64,000 nucleotides of DNA from NCBI RefSeq assembly GCF_002909485.1, contig NZ_PPXG01000005.1:124001-188000 (forward strand). The letters are read 5' to 3'. Under the pieces are notes generated by a model. It searched no databases. It was not told the DNA's origin and saw nothing but the letters and a program-made list of their open reading frames with translations. Every line of letters starts with the position of its first letter. The stretch's first letter is position 1. Positions 32,698-41,163 of this stretch are shown in pieces. The position numbers and the translations under genes are program-made. The stretch comes from Stutzerimonas stutzeri. GTDB taxonomy: Bacteria; Pseudomonadota; Gammaproteobacteria; Pseudomonadales; Pseudomonadaceae.

Positions 32698-32774
32698 GCA
32701 CTCATAGCTCAGCTGGATAGAGTACTCGGCTACGAACCGAGCGGTCGGAGGTTCGAATCCTCCTGAGTGCGCCA
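32698..32774 (+). tRNA. tRNA-Arg(ACG), copy 1
   Basis: 77 bases including encoded CCA. Acceptor stem GCACTCA / TGAGTGC, anticodon loop CTACGAA with anticodon ACG (wobble A is normally edited to inosine), T-loop TTCGAAT. Identical to the next tRNA gene. Confidence 0.97.
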
Positions 32775-32845
32775 CATTTCGAACGATTCACAGTGATACG
32801 GATCGTTCAAGTAACCAGCGGTGATCTGGTCTACCAAGCGCTTAC

Positions 32846-32922
32846 GCACTCATAGCTCAGCTGGATAGAGTACTCGGCTACGAACCGAGCGGTCGGAGGT
32901 TCGAATCCTCCTGAGTGCGCCA
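32846..32922 (+). tRNA. tRNA-Arg(ACG), copy 2
   Basis: Exact 77-base duplicate of the preceding tRNA-Arg(ACG), separated by a 71-base spacer without a clear promoter, so it is probably processed from the same transcript. A rho-independent terminator follows after 6 bases. Confidence 0.97.
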
Positions 32923-32928
32923 AACAAG

Positions 32929-32959
32929 AAAGGGCCTGCAGCGATGCAGGCCCTTTTTT
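32929..32959. terminator. Rho-independent terminator after the tRNA-Arg pair
   Basis: Stem AAGGGCCTGCA / TGCAGGCCCTT with loop GCGA and a T-run on the plus side. The A-run on the other flank may also serve the convergent DUF4124 gene. Confidence 0.92.
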
Positions 32960-32976
32960 CGTTTCCGCTACGCTAG

Positions 32977-33459
32977 CTAGCGCCTGCCCAGGACGCAGCC
33001 GTGCTCGTCGAAACTGACGGTGCGTACCTGCCCGCTGCTGTCGCGGAAGCGCAGACGGTCTCGGCCGTTGCTGCTGGTGATGCTCTCCGGTTTACCCAGT
33101 GCGCTCTCAACATCACTTCGGGTCATGCCTGAGCGGATATTCCGGCCGATGATTGCGCTACGACGCTCGCTGCCGGTCACCCTGTTACCGCAACCGTCAT
33201 CTTTCTCCGCCACAATGGCTAGCTCATCGCTGCGCTTGCGCGCCGTGGCCCTGTTCGCTGTAGGGGAGGCCATGGGTACTGCCTTTCCCGAACTGGGCGT
33301 CGGATTCGTTGCCCGCTGGCGTTGCTGGCTTTGCTCCACAGGGCAGCCTTGCTGGCTGAAAGTAATGTGCCCGTGCTCGTCGACGCAGCGAAACACGCTC
33401 GCCGAAAATGCGGGGTTCGCCAATAGCAGCAGGCTTGAACAAACAAATAGTGCTTTCAT
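32977..33459 (-). CDS. DUF4124 domain-containing exported protein
   Basis: 160-aa protein with a signal peptide (to about NPAFSAS), then the DUF4124 pattern VFRCVDEHGHITFSQQGCP. A low-complexity Ser/Pro/Ala linker leads to a C-terminal segment GMTRSDVESALGKPESI, resembling the SmpA/OmlA (BamE-like) fold seen in envelope proteins. Function unknown; likely periplasmic. A GGAGGAC ribosome site precedes ATG 33459. It converges on the tRNA-Arg pair. Confidence 0.85.
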   Translation of the reverse strand: MKALFVCSSLLLLANPAFSASVFRCVDEHGHITFSQQGCPVEQSQQRQRATNPTPSSGKAVPMASPTANRATARKRSDELAIVAEKDDGCGNRVTGSERRSAIIGRNIRSGMTRSDVESALGKPESITSSNGRDRLRFRDSSGQVRTVSFDEHGCVLGRR

Positions 33460-33804
33460 TCTTGTCCTCCGTGACTGAACAACTGCCTGCTCAGGCTACT
33501 CAATAAAACTGCTCGATCCATGCGTGTCTTGTCGCAGCGTGAAGACGTCGACAGATTGTCTGATCGGCTTTGGCCAGATGGGCTGCGTTTTCCGCGTGTG
33601 TGCTCGCAAGTCGCTGTAATGGCAGCACTTGAGCGCGTCTCGCTAGCCGGCGCGATGTTATGATTGCCAATCTGCCCCTGAGGGTTTGTGGAACAACCTT
33701 TCCTTATGGACTTACCCAGTAGTCGTTCACGTTTCCCGGTTGCCGATCACGTACTGATTGATTGATTTCCCCTGGCGCGCTCCCGGCCGGGGGTGGAGTG
33801 CGCC
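33460..33804. other. Intergenic region upstream of mgtE
   Basis: About 345 bases between the divergent DUF4124 and mgtE genes. A TATGAT -10-like box is at 33659-33664 on the plus strand, without a good -35. A GC-rich stretch able to fold (CCCCTGG...CCGGGGG) lies just before the mgtE ribosome site. No M-box or other known Mg2+ riboswitch was recognised. No gene seen. Confidence 0.5.
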
Positions 33805-35235
33805 ATGACAGAAGTAGAAGCAAAAAAGCCACAAGAAACCCTGCAGGACCGCCTGGCGCAGGTGGTCGAACTGCTGCAACGCCACCACCGCCTGGGTGAA
33901 GAAGACGGCCAGCAGGTGGTGCTTGGCGGTAACGAGGACCAGAGACGGATCCTCGTCGAACTGCAGCGTAAGCTCGAAGAACTGCACCCTGCGGATGTCG
34001 CCCATATCCTCGAAGCGTTACCGCTTGATGAGCGATTGACGGTCTGGCAGCTCGTCAAGGCTGACCGCGACGGCGACATCCTGCTCGAAGTATCCGACGC
34101 CGTTCGAGAAACGCTGATCGCCGACATGGACGATCACGAGCTGCTCGCCGCGGCTAAGGAAATGGATGCCGACGAGCTGGCCGACTTGGCGCCCGAGTTG
34201 CCACGCGACGTCGTTCACGAGCTGATGGAAAGCCTCGATGCGCAGCAGCGCGAGCGGGTGCGCTCGGCCTTGTCCTATGAGGAGGATCAGGTTGGTGCAC
34301 TGATGGACTTCGAGATGGTGACCATTCGCGAGGACGTCAGTCTGGAGGTAGTGCTGCGCTACCTTCGCCGGCTCAAGGAGCTACCCGGTCATACCGACAA
34401 GCTCTTTGTTGTCGATTATGACGGTGTTCTCAAGGGGGTCCTGCCGATCAAGCGTCTGCTGGTGAACGATCCGGACAAGCAGGTCGCGGAGGTTATGGCC
34501 AGTGATCCGGTGACATTCCATCCTGACGAAGATGCTTACGAGGCCGCTCAGGCTTTCGAGCGTTATGACTTGGTCTCTACGCCGGTTGTCGACAAGAGCG
34601 GCAAACTGATCGGCCGTCTGACCATTGATGAAATGGTCGATCTGATTCGCGAGGAGAGCGAGAGCGAAGTCCTCAATATGGCCGGTCTGCGGGAGGAGGA
34701 GGATATCTTTGCCTCGGTCTGGAAATCCGTCCGCAACCGCTGGGCCTGGCTGGCTGTAAATCTGGTCACCGCGTTCATTGCTTCACGGGTAATTGGCCTG
34801 TTCGATGGGTCGATCGAGAAGCTTGTAGCGCTGGCTGCCCTGATGCCAATTGTCGCAGGCATTGGTGGTAACTCGGGTAATCAGACCATCACCATGATCG
34901 TGCGCGCCATGGCGCTGGATCAGGTAGGGACTGGGAACACTGCTCGCCTGCTGCGCAAGGAGGTCGGTGTCGGGCTGGTCAATGGCGTTGTGTGGGGCGG
35001 CGTCATTGGCGCTGTGGCCTGGTGGCTGTACGGCAGCTGGTCTCTGGGCCTAGTGATGACTACAGCGATGACCCTGAATCTTTTGCTGGCGGCCCTCATG
35101 GGGGTGCTGATTCCAATGACGCTCACTCGGCTGGGTCGTGATCCGGCATTGGGCGCAAGTGTCATGATTACTGCTATGACCGATAGTGGCGGATTCTTCA
35201 TTTTCCTCGGTTTAGCGACAATTTTTCTCCTGTAA
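33805..35235 (+). CDS. mgtE: MgtE-type magnesium transporter
   Basis: Mg2+-selective channel of the inner membrane (476 aa). Order of parts: cytoplasmic N domain of MgtE superhelical repeats (LHPADVAHILEALP, ELADLAPELP), two CBS domains (about residues 150-270; LMDFEMVTIREDVSLEVVL and VMASDPVTFHPDEDAYEAA), a connecting plug helix and five membrane segments. The pore block ALMPIVAGIGGNSGNQ is present. ATG 33805 follows GGTGGAG; an in-frame start four codons earlier is less good. The acidic N and CBS regions would sense Mg2+ directly. Confidence 0.94.
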   Translation: MTEVEAKKPQETLQDRLAQVVELLQRHHRLGEEDGQQVVLGGNEDQRRILVELQRKLEELHPADVAHILEALPLDERLTVWQLVKADRDGDILLEVSDAVRETLIADMDDHELLAAAKEMDADELADLAPELPRDVVHELMESLDAQQRERVRSALSYEEDQVGALMDFEMVTIREDVSLEVVLRYLRRLKELPGHTDKLFVVDYDGVLKGVLPIKRLLVNDPDKQVAEVMASDPVTFHPDEDAYEAAQAFERYDLVSTPVVDKSGKLIGRLTIDEMVDLIREESESEVLNMAGLREEEDIFASVWKSVRNRWAWLAVNLVTAFIASRVIGLFDGSIEKLVALAALMPIVAGIGGNSGNQTITMIVRAMALDQVGTGNTARLLRKEVGVGLVNGVVWGGVIGAVAWWLYGSWSLGLVMTTAMTLNLLLAALMGVLIPMTLTRLGRDPALGASVMITAMTDSGGFFIFLGLATIFLL

Positions 35236-35296
35236 CGGCAGTTTTCGCGCTTTATTGGGGTTTGCCTTGTTTCGTTGTTTCGAGCTAAGGTTCGGC

Positions 35297-35317
35297 CGTT
35301 TCGCGTGTCGCGAAACG
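35297..35317. promoter_or_regulatory. Inverted repeat upstream of oadGAB
   Basis: Perfect 9-base inverted repeat CGTTTCGCG / CGCGAAACG around TGT, 58 bases before the oadG start and 62 bases after the mgtE stop. There is no U-run on either side, so it may be an operator rather than a terminator. Which protein would bind is unknown. Confidence 0.5.
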
Positions 35318-35374
35318 AGTCCGAACTAACGCAGCGAATAACAAGCGGCTTGAGCTGCTGACAAGGGAACTCCG

Positions 35375-35617
35375 ATGACCTCCAGCCAACTCCTGCTCGA
35401 AGGCGTCGAACTCATGCTATTCGGCATCGGTTCCGTTTTCGTCTTCCTCATTCTGTTGATCCTTTGCATTCGCCTGATGTCTTACCTGACCGGTCGCTTT
35501 GTCACTGCGCCGGTGCCTCAGGTAGTGGCTGCGCCTACCACAAGCGCCGCAACAGATGCGGATACTCTTGCAGCCATCCAGGCCGCGATTCATCAACACC
35601 GCGCGCGACGCGGTTGA
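35375..35617 (+). CDS. oadG: Oxaloacetate decarboxylase gamma subunit
   Basis: 80-aa single-pass membrane protein that ties the OadA carboxyltransferase to the OadB pump. One hydrophobic helix (about residues 13-38, [19 protein letters not shown]) is followed by a short Pro/Ala-rich cytoplasmic tail ending HQHRARRG; a C-terminal His pair fits the zinc-binding role known for OadG. Starts at ATG 35375 after AAGGGA, first gene of oadGAB. Confidence 0.88.
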   Translation: MTSSQLLLEGVELMLFGIGSVFVFLILLILCIRLMSYLTGRFVTAPVPQVVAAPTTSAATDADTLAAIQAAIHQHRARRG

Positions 35618-35639
35618 CTCTGGAAAGGGAGTTCCTTCC

Positions 35640-37424
35640 ATGACCATTGCTAAACAGCCGCTCGGTATAACCGATGTGGTGCTGCGTGATGCGCACCAAT
35701 CCATCCTGGCCACCCGTGTCCGCCTGGAAGACATGCTGCCCATCGCAGCAAAGCTCGATCAGGTAGGTTTCTGGTCGGTTGAGAGCTGGGGGGGCGCGAC
35801 CTTCGATGCCTGCATTCGCTATTTGGGGGAAGACCCCTGGGAGCGTATCCGCGAACTCAAGAAAGCGATGCCCAACACGCGCCAGCAGATGTTGCTGCGT
35901 GGTCAGAATCTGCTGGGCTATCGCCACTATGCGGATGACGTGGTGGAAAAATTCGTTGAGCGAGCTGCCGTCAATGGCGTGGATGTGTTCCGCGTGTTTG
36001 ACGCGATGAACGACCCACGTAACCTCGAGACCGCGCTTCGTGCCGTCAAGCAACAAGCCAAGCATGCGCAAGGCACAATCTCGTACACCACCAGTCCCGT
36101 GCACACGCTTGAAATGTGGGTCGATCTGGCCAAGCGTATCGAAGACATGGGTGCCGATTCGGTAGCAATCAAGGACATGGCTGGGATTCTCACGCCCTAT
36201 ATGGCGTTTGAGCTGGTGTCGCGATTGAAGAGTAGCCTCGCCATCCCGATCCACATGCAGTGCCATGCCACTGCTGGGTTGTCTACTGCCGCGATCCTGA
36301 AAGCAGTGGAGGCAGGCATCGACAACGTCGATACCGCCATATCTTCTCTATCGATGACGTACGGCCACTCGCCGACTGAGTCTGTTGTGGCGATTTTCCA
36401 AGGTACGGAGCGCGATACCGGTCTGGACCTTGAGTTGCTGGAAGAAATCGCAGCGTACTTCCGTGAGGTGCGCAAGAAATACGCAAAGTTCGAGGGCACG
36501 CTGCGCGGGGTCGACTCCCGCATCCTCGTGGCCCAAGTACCTGGCGGGATGCTGACCAACATGGAGGGCCAGCTGAAGGAGCAGGGTGCTCTGGACAAGT
36601 TCGACGACGTACTGGCGGAGATTCCGCGTGTTCGTGAAGACCTTGGCTTTATTCCCCTAGTGACACCGACCTCGCAGATCGTTGGTACCCAGGCCGTGAT
36701 CAACGTGCTGATGGGCGAACGCTACAAATCGATTACCAAGGAGACAGCTGGAGTACTCAAGGGTGAGTACGGTGCAGCGCCCGCGCCCTTCAATGCAGAA
36801 CTGCAGGCATGCGTGCTCGATGGAGCCGAAGTGATTACCTGCCGCCCAGCAGACTTGTTGCAGCCGGAAATGGATCGTCTGACCAGCGAGTTGAATGAAA
36901 TTGCGCGGGATAAAGGCATCAAGCTGGCCTCGGGCGCGATCGACGACGTGCTGACATACGCATTGTTCCCGCAAATTGGTTTGAAGTTTCTGGAGAACCG
37001 CGGCAATTCAGCGGCATTTGAGCCTGCACCGACCGGCAATGATCTGCCGCCACGGGAGGCTGGAAAAGCCGAGGTGTATACCGTTGAGGTCAACGGCAAG
37101 TCCTTCGTCGTTCAGGTCTCGGAAGGCGGCGACATTGAAGGCATCAAGTCCTTGGGGGGGGATGCTGCCGCGCCTGCCACAGGTGGCGCCGGATCGGCAC
37201 TGCCGACTAGCGGCGAGGCGCAGGTAGCGCCGTTGGCGGGCAACATCTTCAAGGTCTTGGTGCAGCCGGGCCAGCTGGTTCAAGAAGGTGACCTGGTGAT
37301 AATCCTCGAAGCCATGAAGATGGAGACCGAGATTCGCGCGTTCAAGGCCGGCACCGTCGCCTCGGTCAACGTCAAGGTTGGCGATGCGGTCTCGGTCGGC
37401 GACAGCCTGCTGAGCATCGCTTAA
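35640..37424 (+). CDS. oadA: Oxaloacetate decarboxylase alpha subunit (biotin-containing)
   Basis: 594-aa carboxyltransferase that moves CO2 from oxaloacetate to its own biotin. The N-terminal TIM barrel has [18 protein letters not shown] (metal/substrate site) and [10 protein letters not shown], then the conserved carboxylase domain. A Gly/Ala-rich linker (about residues 510-525) leads to the biotinyl domain with the biotin Lys in [10 protein letters not shown] chose ATG 35640, preceded by GGAAAGGGAG. The enzyme works with OadG and OadB at the inner membrane. Pyruvate carboxylase subunit B is a close relative, but the oadG and oadB neighbours decide the call. Confidence 0.94.
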   Translation: MTIAKQPLGITDVVLRDAHQSILATRVRLEDMLPIAAKLDQVGFWSVESWGGATFDACIRYLGEDPWERIRELKKAMPNTRQQMLLRGQNLLGYRHYADDVVEKFVERAAVNGVDVFRVFDAMNDPRNLETALRAVKQQAKHAQGTISYTTSPVHTLEMWVDLAKRIEDMGADSVAIKDMAGILTPYMAFELVSRLKSSLAIPIHMQCHATAGLSTAAILKAVEAGIDNVDTAISSLSMTYGHSPTESVVAIFQGTERDTGLDLELLEEIAAYFREVRKKYAKFEGTLRGVDSRILVAQVPGGMLTNMEGQLKEQGALDKFDDVLAEIPRVREDLGFIPLVTPTSQIVGTQAVINVLMGERYKSITKETAGVLKGEYGAAPAPFNAELQACVLDGAEVITCRPADLLQPEMDRLTSELNEIARDKGIKLASGAIDDVLTYALFPQIGLKFLENRGNSAAFEPAPTGNDLPPREAGKAEVYTVEVNGKSFVVQVSEGGDIEGIKSLGGDAAAPATGGAGSALPTSGEAQVAPLAGNIFKVLVQPGQLVQEGDLVIILEAMKMETEIRAFKAGTVASVNVKVGDAVSVGDSLLSIA

Positions 37425-37434
37425 GGGGAGTCGC

Positions 37435-38571
37435 ATGGAAAAGTTGCTCAAGCTGTGGCAGGGAACCGGTCTGTATCATCTGGAGCCCGGGCAGGCGTTG
37501 ATGATCGTGATCTGCCTCGGGCTGATCTACCTGGCCATCCGCAAGGGGTTCGAGCCGTTGTTGCTGATACCGATTGGTTTCGGCGGCATTCTGGCGAACA
37601 TTCCGGTGGCCAACATGGCGGAGGGGGCGGGAATCCTCCATCTGTTCTATGAGGTGGGCCTGCCAACCAGTGTTTTCCCGTTGTTGATCTTCATGGGGGT
37701 AGGTGCGATGACGGACTTTGGTCCGATGCTCGCTAACCCCAAGACGCTGCTGCTCGGTGCTGCAGCTCAATTTGGCATTTTCGCCACCTTACTTGGTGCG
37801 CTGGCACTTACCGCTGCCGGGATTCCAGGAATGGAATTCACGCTGCGAGAAGCGGCTTCAATCGCCATCATCGGTGGTGCGGACGGCCCAACGTCGATTT
37901 TCGTGACGTCCAAGCTAGCACCCGAACTGCTTGGCCCTATCGCCGTGGCAGCTTACTCCTACATGGCATTGGTACCACTGATCCAGCCGCCGATCATGCG
38001 TGCGCTAACCACGAAGGAGGAGCGGGCAATCGTGATGACGCAGCTGCGTCATGTCGGCCAGGTCGAGAAGATCGTCTTTCCGTTAGTGCTCTGCCTGCTG
38101 GTGGGCATGCTACTGCCGGATGCTGCTCCGCTGATAGGTATGTTTGCGTTTGGCAACCTGCTGCGTGAGTGTGGCGTAGTTGACCGATTGGCCGACACTT
38201 CGCGCAATGCACTGATCAACATTGTCACCATTGCACTGGGTTTGACGGTTGGCTCCAAGTTGTCCGCAGAGGCCTTCCTGCAAATGAAAACCCTTGGGAT
38301 TCTAGTGCTTGGGATGGTCGCTTTCTGCGGTGGCACCGCGGCTGGAATTATCATGGCCAAGATAATGAACCGCTTTAGCCATAACAAAATCAATCCGCTC
38401 ATAGGTTCGGCGGGCGTCTCGGCGGTACCCATGGCTGCTCGGGTTTCGAACAAGGTCGGACTGGAGGCCAACCCGCAGAACTTCCTGCTCATGCACGCAA
38501 TGGGGCCAAACGTGGCGGGGGTTATCGGTTCGGCAGTAGCTGCAGGGGTACTGCTTAACTTTGTAGGTTGA
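37435..38571 (+). CDS. oadB: Oxaloacetate decarboxylase beta subunit, Na+ pump
   Basis: 378-aa polytopic membrane protein that decarboxylates carboxybiotin on OadA and couples this to outward Na+ transport. The Na+-site motifs of the family are visible: [27 protein letters not shown] (about residues 149-162) and [19 protein letters not shown] near the C-terminus, with [19 protein letters not shown] at the end. GGGGAG precedes ATG 37435, 10 bases after the oadA stop. A strong terminator follows. Confidence 0.95.
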   Translation: MEKLLKLWQGTGLYHLEPGQALMIVICLGLIYLAIRKGFEPLLLIPIGFGGILANIPVANMAEGAGILHLFYEVGLPTSVFPLLIFMGVGAMTDFGPMLANPKTLLLGAAAQFGIFATLLGALALTAAGIPGMEFTLREAASIAIIGGADGPTSIFVTSKLAPELLGPIAVAAYSYMALVPLIQPPIMRALTTKEERAIVMTQLRHVGQVEKIVFPLVLCLLVGMLLPDAAPLIGMFAFGNLLRECGVVDRLADTSRNALINIVTIALGLTVGSKLSAEAFLQMKTLGILVLGMVAFCGGTAAGIIMAKIMNRFSHNKINPLIGSAGVSAVPMAARVSNKVGLEANPQNFLLMHAMGPNVAGVIGSAVAAGVLLNFVG

Positions 38572-38617
38572 CTACCGTGCCCGCAGGTGCTGCTTAAAGT
38601 ACACCTGAACTGTCTGC

Positions 38618-38651
38618 CGCCGCAGTGGGCTCAAGCCCCTGCGGCGTTTTT
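38618..38651 (+). terminator. Rho-independent terminator after oadB
   Basis: Stem CGCCGCAG / CTGCGGCG followed by TTTTT, with an inner GGGCTCAAGCCC hairpin. 46 bases after the oadB stop. Confidence 0.92.
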
Positions 38652-38929
38652 GCGCTATGTGCTGGCGCCTGTGGCGTCGTGTAATTTCCAGGCCTGCTCC
38701 CCGCTTGGAGAGCGTAAGATGTGCTTTGTGTAGAGCAATAGCGCTGGGATTGATCGCTGCGGGGAAGTGTCTTTATCGAGCTGAAGCGAGCAGAAAGCTG
38801 GGGCGCTCGAGCTTGTTGGGGCGAGGCGCGATTTGACTATAGGGCTATAGATTGGAGCTTCCCGTAAGGAAGGTCGTGACATGCCTATTAGCTTGCGATA
38901 AACCGCTCAAAGGCGTCTGGAGGGTGGCT

Positions 38930-38953
38930 TAGGACCCTGCAGGCAGGGTCCTA
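38930..38953. repeat. 24-base palindrome next to the amrZ stop
   Basis: TAGGACCCTGC and its exact complement GCAGGGTCCTA, separated by AG. It lies 10 bases beyond the amrZ stop. No T-run on either side, so an unusual terminator, a protein site or an RNA-stabilising hairpin are all possible. Confidence 0.6.
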
Positions 38954-38963
38954 GCGGTGAGGA

Positions 38964-39290
38964 TCAGCTGTCCTCTTTTGCCAGCTCGGTGTCCTGCGCA
39001 ATCAGTGCGATCAACGCGTTCTGCTGGCGATGGGCAAGTTGACGAAAGCGTTGAAGAAGCTCTCGTTCATGCAGCGATAGCTCCGGGCTATCTAGGCGCA
39101 TACTCAGATCGTCATCTAGAGCGCCTTCCTGCAAAAGGCTTTGCTCGAGTCTGGCGATGATCTCTGAGTTCATGCTGCGATGATGGTTGCGCGCCACTTC
39201 AGCAATGCGCTCGCGCATACCGTCGGGAAGTCGAACCACAAATTTGTCAGCCGTACGGCTGGAGTAAACTGCCTGTTTCATAGGGCGCAT
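38964..39290 (-). CDS. amrZ: AmrZ/AlgZ-type ribbon-helix-helix regulator
   Basis: 108-aa DNA-binding protein of the Arc/MetJ family, recognised as AmrZ (AlgZ). The beta-strand [18 protein letters not shown] with [19 protein letters not shown] forms the ribbon-helix-helix (about residues 14-50), and the C-terminal tetramerisation region [18 protein letters not shown] is the AmrZ-type extension. In P. aeruginosa AmrZ controls alginate, twitching and flagellar genes (through fleQ) and c-di-GMP enzymes. I kept the start MRPMKQ at 39290, which matches AmrZ N-termini, although the ribosome site is weak. Autoregulation from the 220-base upstream region is expected from the family. Confidence 0.92.
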   Translation of the reverse strand: MRPMKQAVYSSRTADKFVVRLPDGMRERIAEVARNHHRSMNSEIIARLEQSLLQEGALDDDLSMRLDSPELSLHERELLQRFRQLAHRQQNALIALIAQDTELAKEDS

Positions 39291-39511
39291 AATTAACCGG
39301 TAGTCAAGTGGGCGTGCTGGCGTATTGCCGGGGTAGTCACCGGTCTGACAACCACCAGTACCTACTGTTCCGCCCTCAACAGAAAAATGTGAGGACGGCT
39401 TGCTGGCGCCAATTGTACGACGATAATGAAATTAGTAAAGATGCTGTGCTATCAAAGTGCCTTTACTGTGATGCAGTCCCTGCTCAGGCGTTAGCCCACC
39501 CACTAAAAGCT

Positions 39512-39697
39512 CTACCGCAGTACCGGGTCGAATTTGATTTTGCGCCCAACCATCATGCTGAAAAGGAAAAGCACACCGGAGATGGCAGAGCCTGCCTTGC
39601 AAATTGCATTGAGGGTGCCGGTCTCGTAAGGGCTGAGGAACGCTCCGTACGCGCAAGCGGCTGTAAGCAGCAACAGCGAAAATGCGATTCTCGACAT
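39512..39697 (-). CDS. Small membrane protein, unknown
   Basis: 61-aa protein that I do not recognise. An N-terminal hydrophobic segment or signal (MSRIAFSLLLLTAACAYGAF) and a second one (AISGVLFLFSMMVG) predict a small inner-membrane protein with two helices. A good AAAGGAG ribosome site lies 8 bases before ATG 39697, which supports it as a real gene. Neighbours are amrZ and another small exported protein on the same strand. Confidence 0.65.
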   Translation of the reverse strand: MSRIAFSLLLLTAACAYGAFLSPYETGTLNAICKAGSAISGVLFLFSMMVGRKIKFDPVLR

Positions 39698-39740
39698 GGT
39701 TATAACTCCTTTGCGGAACGATCCGCGGTAAATCCGATCC

Positions 39741-39953
39741 TTAGAAGACCCAGCGCTGTGGTTGAGATAGGACGCTGGTGTCTGTTGCGCTTAGAGTGGT
39801 AATTCGGACGCTCTGTGCAGCACTGCTGGGCTGCAACGACAATTGAGGTGATGACTCGTAGTGATTCGGTTGCGTTTCGGCCGAAGAGAACTGCAGGGCA
39901 GTCAGTGCGACAAAGGCAAATCCAGCGCTGAGAAGAGAAACCGGCTTATTCAT
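39741..39953 (-). CDS. Small exported protein, unknown
   Basis: 70-aa protein with a signal peptide (MNKPVSLLSAGFAFVALTAL, cleavage around FSSAE) and a short Ser/Gln-rich mature part ending QPQRWVF. AAGGA lies about 9 bases before ATG 39953; a longer in-frame start at 40010 would bury the signal peptide. No family recognised; presumably periplasmic. Reads in the same direction as the small membrane-protein gene downstream. Confidence 0.6.
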   Translation of the reverse strand: MNKPVSLLSAGFAFVALTALQFSSAETQPNHYESSPQLSLQPSSAAQSVRITTLSATDTSVLSQPQRWVF

Positions 39954-40190
39954 GAGCGTGATCCTTCGCGTCACGTTAGGTTGGTTCTCATATTGCAGCT
40001 GTTGTGCCAACTTCTTTTTAGCAATTAATCCTTATAAATCAATGAGTTAATTCGGATGATTTCCACCATAGGCTTGCGCTTTGCACGGATGCCCCTGGTC
40101 GGCCGTGCAATTTGCATTGAGGAGGCCCGCGCACTTACTTGCTCGGCAGCGGTCTCAAAAATCTGATGCTGGGATGTAACGTCGCTACGC

Positions 40191-40219
40191 ATGACAAATC
40201 CCGCTTGGCTCGCTAACAT
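40191..40219 (+). promoter_or_regulatory. Probable promoter of tRNA-Arg(CCU)
   Basis: ATGACA (40191-40196), a 17-base spacer and TAACAT (40214-40219), 16 bases before the mature tRNA, with a GC-rich discriminator. Confidence 0.6.
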
Positions 40220-40235
40220 TCGCGCCGCGCGACAC

Positions 40236-40312
40236 GTCCCAGTAGCTCAATTGGATAGAGCATCCCCCTCCTAAGGGGAAGGTTGGTGGTTCGAACCCAC
40301 TCTGGGACGCCA
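40236..40312 (+). tRNA. tRNA-Arg(CCU)
   Basis: 77 bases with encoded CCA. Acceptor stem GTCCCAG / CTGGGAC, anticodon loop CTCCTAA with anticodon CCT, T-loop TTCGAAC. Reads the AGG codon. No partial repeat of its 3' end was found downstream, so nothing shows an integrated element here. Confidence 0.96.
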
Positions 40313-40569
40313 TGCACTAGGCGCTTCGCAGTGCTACGCCCCCGACGGGCGTGCTAGGAGCTGCAACCGCCAGCCGGCTTCAGTCATCACCCTCTGCGGC
40401 TACGCCATTCTGGCCATGCCGGGTGTCGAGTGGCGAGTCATCGGTCTCTTCGATTCAACTTCAACTCAAGCCCGTCCCGTGTGGTTGGTGCTCGCCTTCA
40501 GTTTGTCGAATGCGCTACGTTGCAGATCAGATAAAACGTCTGCCTTGTAAAGATGGATCGCCGCCCACC

Positions 40570-41163
40570 GTGAATGTACTTGATGAGTCTCGTGAGGCGC
40601 TTCGGCTTCAGCTGCAGACGCTAGGTATCACTGATGAAGCGCTTCTTTGTGATTTGTCCAAGCTTGCGAAATTCCGCGACGTTCAAAAAGACGAGGTCAT
40701 AATTGGTGCAGGGCAACTGCCCACCCAGTTTTTCGTCGTGCTCAAAGGTCTGGTCCGCTACTACTACCTGTCGCCAAACGGAAAGGAGTGGAATAAAGCG
40801 TTCTTCCACGAAGGGCGGCTGATTGGCTCGCTGAGCTCTTTCCTGCGGCGTAAGCCGTGCACCTACACGATTGCGGCGCTGGAGCCATCTTCTCTAGCAG
40901 CATTTCCAGTCAGTATTTTCGAGACCGGATTCCAGGCGAACGCCCAGCTTCAGCAGCTGCTCAATCGCTACGTGCAAGACATCATGCTACGCAATGAGCA
41001 GCGCGAGGCCGTGTTGCTGACCTGTGACAGCGAGGCCCGTTACCTGTGGTTGCTTGAGCATCAGCAATGGCTGGTCGCGCGCGTGCCGCAATATCACCTC
41101 GCAAGCTATCTGGGGATGGAGCCAGCTTCGCTATCCAGATTGAAGCGGCTCATCGACCGTTAG
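40570..41163 (+). CDS. Crp/Fnr-family transcriptional regulator
   Basis: About 197 aa with a cyclic-nucleotide-binding-type beta-roll: LPTQFFVVLKGLVRYYYLSPNGKEWNKAFF and GRLIGSLSSFLRRKPCTYTIAALEPSSLAAF. The C-terminus ends in a compact helix-turn-helix (QYHLASYLGMEPASLSRLK) right at the stop, as in the subgroup lacking the classical CRP wing. No FNR cysteine cluster. Start uncertain: GTG 40570 (VNVLDESREAL) is used here, ATG 40510 is an alternative, and neither has a strong ribosome site. Its 3' end overlaps the convergent acyl-CoA synthetase gene by 33 bases. Ligand and targets unknown. Confidence 0.82.
   Translation: MNVLDESREALRLQLQTLGITDEALLCDLSKLAKFRDVQKDEVIIGAGQLPTQFFVVLKGLVRYYYLSPNGKEWNKAFFHEGRLIGSLSSFLRRKPCTYTIAALEPSSLAAFPVSIFETGFQANAQLQQLLNRYVQDIMLRNEQREAVLLTCDSEARYLWLLEHQQWLVARVPQYHLASYLGMEPASLSRLKRLIDR

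Larger units (their letters stand above)
38572..38963. other. Intergenic region oadB-amrZ
   Basis: 392 bases without a supported gene. It holds the oadB terminator near its left end and a near-perfect palindrome (38930-38953) next to the amrZ stop. Between them the sequence has CTATAGGGCTATAG at about 38837-38850 and no convincing ORF; the minus-strand frame across it has no ribosome site or recognisable family. Confidence 0.6.

Noticed and set aside
38655-38882. Minus-strand frame of 75 aa between oadB and amrZ
   Set aside because: No ribosome site, no domain, and it lies between a terminator and non-coding sequence.
39308-39802. Plus-strand frame of 164 aa opposite the small minus-strand genes
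   Set aside because: No ribosome site, many Cys/His and low-quality composition, and it runs antisense across amrZ upstream DNA and a small gene with a good ribosome site.
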